NCBI GenBank assembly: GCA_030627085.1
Contig: DAOUSS010000006.1
Coordinates: 1-26,591 of the forward strand
Direction: 5' to 3'
Source of the DNA: Candidatus Stahliibacteriota bacterium
Lineage (GTDB): Bacteria > Hydrothermota > UBA3073
DNA length: 26,591 nt
In this document: piece after piece, positions 23,864 through 26,591 of the stretch
How positions within the stretch are numbered: position 1 is the stretch's first letter
Layout: the number at the start of each line of letters is the position of its first letter
Notes under the pieces: model-generated
What the model saw: only the letters and a program-made list of their open reading frames with translations
Databases searched by the model: none
What the model was told of the DNA's origin: nothing
Position numbers and translations under genes: made by a program

Positions 23864-24432
23864 TAACTACCTTCCTTACACACTCCTCCATCCAGTGTGT
23901 ATTTTCTGCCACATTTTCCGCAAGTTGTTTTTCCATTGTCAAATACAAGTTTCTTGCCGCATTCGCACATCCATCCAATCCTTTTCGCAGGAACACCTGC
24001 AACGATTGCATAATCAGGAATGTCCTTTGTAACTACAGCGCCTGCCCCAATAAACGCCCATCTCCCTATAGTAATACCACACACTATAGTGGCGTTTGCG
24101 CCAATACTTGCTCCTTTTTTTACAAGTGTTGGAATCCATTTTCCTCCTTTTGGATAAGGTGCTCTTGGATTGAGATCGTTTGTAAATACCGCAGATGGTC
24201 CGACAAATACACCATCCTCAAGGGTTACAAATGTATAGACGGAAACATTATTCTCAAGTTTCACACCGTTCCCTATAATGGCGTCCTTTGCAACGAAACA
24301 GTTCTGACCAATCACACAATTTTCGCCTATGCTTGCTCCCCCCATAATATGAGAGAAATGCCATATTTTTGTTCCTTTACTAATAACTGCTCCTTCATCT
24401 ATTACCGCAGTGCTATGAGCAAAGTAGTCCAT
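23863..24432 (-). CDS. Left-handed beta-helix N-acyltransferase (WbpD/WlbB-like) with zinc ribbon
   Basis: A 189-residue hexapeptide-repeat protein. Residues ~5-150 show the [LIV]GxxxX hexad periodicity (VIDEGAVISKGTKIWHFSHIM; SIGENCVIGQNCFV; FTNDLNPRAPYP; IVAGVPAKRIGW) typical of UDP-2-acetamido-3-amino-2,3-dideoxy-glucuronate N-acetyltransferases of surface polysaccharide synthesis. Residues 155-189 add a small zinc ribbon (C156xC158 ... C171xxC174), which several members of this group have. A GGGGGG lies 3-4 bp before the ATG. No other sugar-nucleotide gene is in the window, so the exact substrate is unproven. Confidence 0.85.
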   Translation of the reverse strand: MDYFAHSTAVIDEGAVISKGTKIWHFSHIMGGASIGENCVIGQNCFVAKDAIIGNGVKLENNVSVYTFVTLEDGVFVGPSAVFTNDLNPRAPYPKGGKWIPTLVKKGASIGANATIVCGITIGRWAFIGAGAVVTKDIPDYAIVAGVPAKRIGWMCECGKKLVFDNGKTTCGKCGRKYTLDGGVCKEGS

Positions 24433-24445
24433 ATACCCCCCATGG

Positions 24446-24480
24446 AAAAATCAAAAATCAAATATCAAAAATTAAAAATC
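24446..24480. repeat. Heptamer array AAAAATC, 5 x 7 bp
   Basis: AAAAATC, AAAAATC, AAATATC, AAAAATT, AAAAATC in tandem, immediately upstream of the acyltransferase start. Confidence 0.8.
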
Positions 24481-24543
24481 TTCGTGCCTTTGTGCTCTTT
24501 GTGGTGAATCCCCTGCCACAAAGTTCACAAAGAACACAAAGTT
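24481..24543. repeat. CACAAAG palindromic repeat, copy A
   Basis: CTTTGTG-type words on the left (24488-24504) and three 9-mers CACAAAGTT, CACAAAGAA, CACAAAGTT on the right (24517-24543) face each other across ~12 bp and can pair. The array ends one base before the GxxExxY stop codon. Confidence 0.8.
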
Positions 24544-24933
24544 TTAAAAAACAATCCTTTTAATTCCATCCCTGAGTAATTCCACATTAAAGTTGATAAT
24601 TAGACCCAACCTTAAACCTGTAATTCTCAAACAAGTTAATATTTGAGCTTCGTAGATTGGCAAAATTTCTTTAATTGCTTTTAATTCAAGAATAATTTTG
24701 TCTTCAATAATGAAATCAGCCCTAAAAGCACAATCTATATTGATACCTTTATATTTAACTGCAATAGGAGTCTCCATGGTAAATTTTATCCCCTTAGAAT
24801 TTAACTCATACGCCAAACACTGTTGATACGCTGATTCTAACAGTCCAGGACCTAAATTCTTATGGACTTCTATGCATAAGCCAATAACTCTGTTGGAGAG
24901 TTCATCTGTTTCTTGTAGATTCATTTTAATCAT
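24544..24933 (-). CDS. GxxExxY-family protein (PD-(D/E)XK-like)
   Basis: A 129-residue protein with the naming motif GLLESAY (30-36) and a likely PD-(D/E)XK core: ADFIIEDKIILELKA gives D73, E83 and K85. The family is widespread in environmental bacteria, usually as a lone gene among repeats, and has no agreed function. A nuclease-like fold is suggested, but activity is unproven. The open frame extends 28 codons upstream, but that part translates the CACAAAG repeat copy B. I take the ATG at 24933 (24924 is also possible), with AAAGAG just upstream. Confidence 0.8.
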   Translation of the reverse strand: MIKMNLQETDELSNRVIGLCIEVHKNLGPGLLESAYQQCLAYELNSKGIKFTMETPIAVKYKGINIDCAFRADFIIEDKIILELKAIKEILPIYEAQILTCLRITGLRLGLIINFNVELLRDGIKRIVF

Positions 24934-24934
24934 C

Positions 24935-25139
24935 TCTTTGTGCCCTTTGTGGTTTAAATAAGCGAAGTGGTTCCCTTTGTGTTGATTAAGTTTTACCACA
25001 GAGTTCACAAAGAACACAAAGTTTATAAAAATAATATCTCTTTAATAATATTTCTTTGTGCCCTTTGTGGTTTAAAAAGAAAGTAATAAGTCCCTTTGTG
25101 TTGATTAAGTTTTACCACAGAGTTCACAAAGAACACAAA
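24935..25139. repeat. CACAAAG palindromic repeat, tandem copies B and C
   Basis: Copy B (24935-25020) and copy C (25052-25139) share an exact 24-bp left block (24935-24958 and 25052-25075) and an exact 49-bp right block (24972-25020 and 25091-25139); only the short middle differs. Each copy has facing CTTTGTG and CACAAAG words and is palindromic. Copy B lies in the leader of the GxxExxY gene. The pair is a recent tandem duplication of the copy A type. Confidence 0.9.
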
Positions 25140-25147
25140 AAAAACTT

Positions 25148-25175
25148 TCAATTGTCAATCTTCAATAGTCAATCG
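25148..25175. repeat. Heptamer array TCAATNN, 4 x 7 bp
   Basis: TCAATTG, TCAATCT, TCAATAG, TCAATCG in tandem, ending 13 bp from the ubiA-like stop codon (25189). Confidence 0.8.
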
Positions 25176-25188
25176 AAAATTAACAAGC

Positions 25189-26016
25189 TTAAAGACCCGC
25201 CAAGAGCAAGGCAACTATCCCCCCAAGCATGGTTGATTTGAGCAATTTACTCGCACGGCTGAACGATATACCGTTTCTGTTTATCAGATAGAGAAGCACA
25301 GCGAGTGGAATGTTAACAAGGAGAAGTACTGCAACAAGGTATGGTAATCCGTAGATGCCTGCTATATAAGGGAAAAAAGTGAATGCTATAAGAATGACCG
25401 CTATTGTATTCACGAGTTTTGTTGTCTTTTTTATACCATAAACAAGTGGAAATGTCCGTGCATATCTTCTGTCTCCTTCCATATCCTCAATATCCTTTAC
25501 AAGTTCTCTTGAAAGGTGGAGGAAAAACGCAAATATAAAAGGTATTATCGTTGGTGTTATATACTTAACAGAAATTCCCCCGTAAATAAAAGGAAGTCCT
25601 CCAAGAAATGCAATCGCGATGTTCCCCCGGAGTCCTCTTCTCTTCAGAGAGAATGAGTAGAGGAAGAGAAGAATAGTTACAAGTATAGCCATTTTGAGAA
25701 GCTGGAACGATGCAAGACCTGCGAGGGCAATTCCAAGTATACATAGGAATAAGGAGAGAATAACTACCTCCTTTCCAGATAATCTTCCAGATGGTATTGG
25801 TCTTTCAGGTCTATTTATCCTGTCTATATCCTTATCTACCATATCATTTATAGCGTTCCCTCCCCCTGTGATTAAAAAACAAGATATAATGGCTAACCAA
25901 ACTGTCTGTGTGATACCCTGCTTGGTCAGTGCAGCACCTATAAGCACCGAAACCGCAGCTATCACTCCGTTAAGGGGTCTTATAACCTCAATTCCTGCTA
26001 TTATTTTCTGTTTCAT
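25189..26016 (-). CDS. UbiA-family prenyltransferase, DGGGP-synthase-like
   Basis: A 275-residue membrane protein with about eight to nine hydrophobic segments. The first Asp-rich motif is NAINDMVDKDIDRINRPERPIPSG and the second DIEDMEGDRRYARTFPLVYG, as in archaeal (S)-3-O-geranylgeranylglyceryl phosphate transferases and their FCB-bacterial homologues. Family alternatives are quinone or heme prenyltransferases. The annotated longest frame begins at TTG 26022; the ATG at 26016 is the natural start, but it has no Shine-Dalgarno close by. An AAAGGAGG lies ~31 bp upstream, and a short frame between them ends in ATGA overlap with this start, so coupling to a leader is possible. A strong promoter lies at 26082-26110. 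Confidence 0.85.
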   Translation of the reverse strand: MKQKIIAGIEVIRPLNGVIAAVSVLIGAALTKQGITQTVWLAIISCFLITGGGNAINDMVDKDIDRINRPERPIPSGRLSGKEVVILSLFLCILGIALAGLASFQLLKMAILVTILLFLYSFSLKRRGLRGNIAIAFLGGLPFIYGGISVKYITPTIIPFIFAFFLHLSRELVKDIEDMEGDRRYARTFPLVYGIKKTTKLVNTIAVILIAFTFFPYIAGIYGLPYLVAVLLLVNIPLAVLLYLINRNGISFSRASKLLKSTMLGGIVALLLAGL

Positions 26017-26081
26017 TGGCAAAGGGTTAACACAAGAATCCTGACAGATGCCTCCTTTGGGTGTCCATTTTTACAGTAATT

Positions 26082-26110
26082 ATCATACCACAAAAACTGC
26101 AGAATGTCAA
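26082..26110 (-). promoter_or_regulatory. Strong sigma70-like promoter of the ubiA-like gene
   Basis: A perfect TTGACA (26105-26110) followed after 17 bp by TATGAT (26082-26087) on the minus strand. Transcription should start near 26075, leaving a leader of about 60 nt before the ATG at 26016. Confidence 0.8.
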
Positions 26111-26117
26111 GTTTTTT

Positions 26118-26157
26118 AATCAAGAGGTCTCTGAAAAATACCCAGAGACCTCTGATT
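26118..26157. repeat. Strong hairpin upstream of the ubiA-like promoter
   Basis: A perfect 10-bp stem GAGGTCTCTG (26124-26133) / CAGAGACCTC (26143-26152) with a 9-nt loop, extended by AATCA/TGATT past a one-base bulge. It lies 7 bp upstream of the -35. Neither side is followed by a clear T-run, so it may be a terminator-like boundary or a binding site. Confidence 0.75.
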
Positions 26158-26202
26158 ACACCGATTTTCGGGAAAATGAGGTGATTCACCACCAAGACAC
26201 GA

Positions 26203-26384
26203 AGACACCACTTAGAATGTCAAATTTCCAATTACCAATTTCCAATAAAATGTCAAATTCCTAAATTTTCAATTTTTCTTTGTCAACCCTCACCTTCCTT
26301 TGACATTTGGATTTTGGATTTTTGTTGGAAATTGGAAATTAGGATTTGGGAATTTGAATTATTTTTATTTATTTTTTCTTTGTG
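26203..26384 (-). repeat. Palindromic MITE-like element, copy 2 (inverted relative to copy 1)
   Basis: About 182 bp, aligning in reverse with 21784-21966 over its whole length with a few substitutions and small indels. It is flanked by imperfect inverted ends of the ACCACSAAGACACRAAG type (26190-26206 and 26397-26413, two mismatches), so the complete unit may be ~225 bp (26190-26413). No open frame of its own. Confidence 0.75.
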
Positions 26385-26521
26385 AACTTCGTGTACTTTG
26401 TGTCTTCGTGGTAAGGGCTTTTGTCTTCTGTCTTTTGTCCTTTATCTCTTATATTCTCTTCCAATCCCTGTTAACTTTTTTCTTGATTGCATAGGAAAGT
26501 ATAGAACACGAATATCATTTA

Positions 26522-26551
26522 CCCTGTTAGATAACTCCATATCTAACAGGG
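26522..26551. repeat. Perfect 12-bp-stem hairpin at right edge
   Basis: CCCTGTTAGATA (26522-26533) / TATCTAACAGGG (26540-26551) with a 6-nt loop. No T-run follows at once on either strand. Resembles a REP-type unit. Confidence 0.8.
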
Positions 26552-26591
26552 CAGGTTAACAAATTGCACGAATTTCTTTTATTTTTTTCTT

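Larger units (their letters stand above)
26158..26591. other. Non-coding right edge of window
   Basis: I see no credible gene here. It holds MITE-like element copy 2, word-like GTCTTTTGTC runs (26420-26440), TTCTCTTCCAATCCCTGTT (26454-26472), which matches 12210-12228 at 18 of 19 positions, and the 12-bp-stem hairpin at 26522-26551. Confidence 0.65.

Noticed and set aside
24481..25139. Degenerate repeats as an origin of replication or iterons
   Set aside because: The repeats are palindromic CACAAAG words without DnaA-box-like TTATCCACA sequences or replication genes.
26118..26157. Intrinsic terminator
   Set aside because: The stem is strong, but no T-run follows on the downstream side of either strand; kept only as a hairpin.
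26013..26195. Minus-strand open frame of 60 codons before the ubiA-like gene
   Set aside because: It spans the strong promoter and hairpin, so most of it would not be transcribed from that promoter. Only its last few codons might serve as a leader.

Overview
The window looks like a chromosomal segment from an AT-rich, diderm, uncultivated bacterium of the FCB-related kind (Stahlbacteria/WOR-3, Cloacimonadota-like or similar). This is an inference. It rests on TonB receptors with an N-terminal carboxypeptidase-regulatory domain, a type IX-type C-terminal sorting domain, a gingipain-like (C25) protein, two LTD/DUF4876-like lipoproteins, a TrmB-family regulator and a DGGGP-synthase-like UbiA protein. 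All 18 credible genes are on the minus strand, so transcription runs from high to low coordinates. I saw no tRNA, rRNA, transposase or CRISPR array.

Left block (20.2 to 0.27 kb, transcribed leftwards): a 20-kb co-oriented cell-envelope locus. It opens with a strong promoter that carries a palindromic operator, then a TrmB-family regulator. The order is: TonB receptor B, LTD/DUF4876-like lipoprotein B, beta-barrel B, a 14-repeat YCF48-type propeller protein with a sorting tail, an M16 zinc protease, a NapH-type membrane polyferredoxin, a degenerate double-HMA-like protein, TonB receptor A, LTD/DUF4876-like lipoprotein A, beta-barrel A, and a C25 cysteine-peptidase/HEAT fusion. The receptor-lipoprotein-barrel triad therefore occurs twice in the same order, bracketing the protease and redox genes. 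Many junctions are start/stop overlaps (8477-8479, 15888-15890, 16934-16936, 3862-3866, 19283-19290). My reading is an uptake or surface-processing system, possibly for a protein-bound or chelated metal; the substrate is unknown. A 230-bp spacer at 12.1-12.3 kb may split the locus into two transcription units.

Right block (20.3-26.0 kb): ordinary genes, namely queA, ruvX (yqgF), mltG, a class I methyltransferase, a hexapeptide acyltransferase with a zinc ribbon, a GxxExxY-family protein and a UbiA prenyltransferase. Nearly every spacer here is filled with a different degenerate oligomer array of 7, 8 or 9 bp period, often touching the stop codon of the gene upstream of it. Two ~185-bp copies of a palindromic MITE-like element lie in opposite orientation around a 4.2-kb segment (21.8 and 26.3 kb). 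The last ~570 bp hold the ubiA promoter, one of these elements and two strong hairpins, but no gene.

Start codons were re-chosen wherever the longest open frame began at TTG or GTG or in a repeat, using Shine-Dalgarno position and family N-termini.
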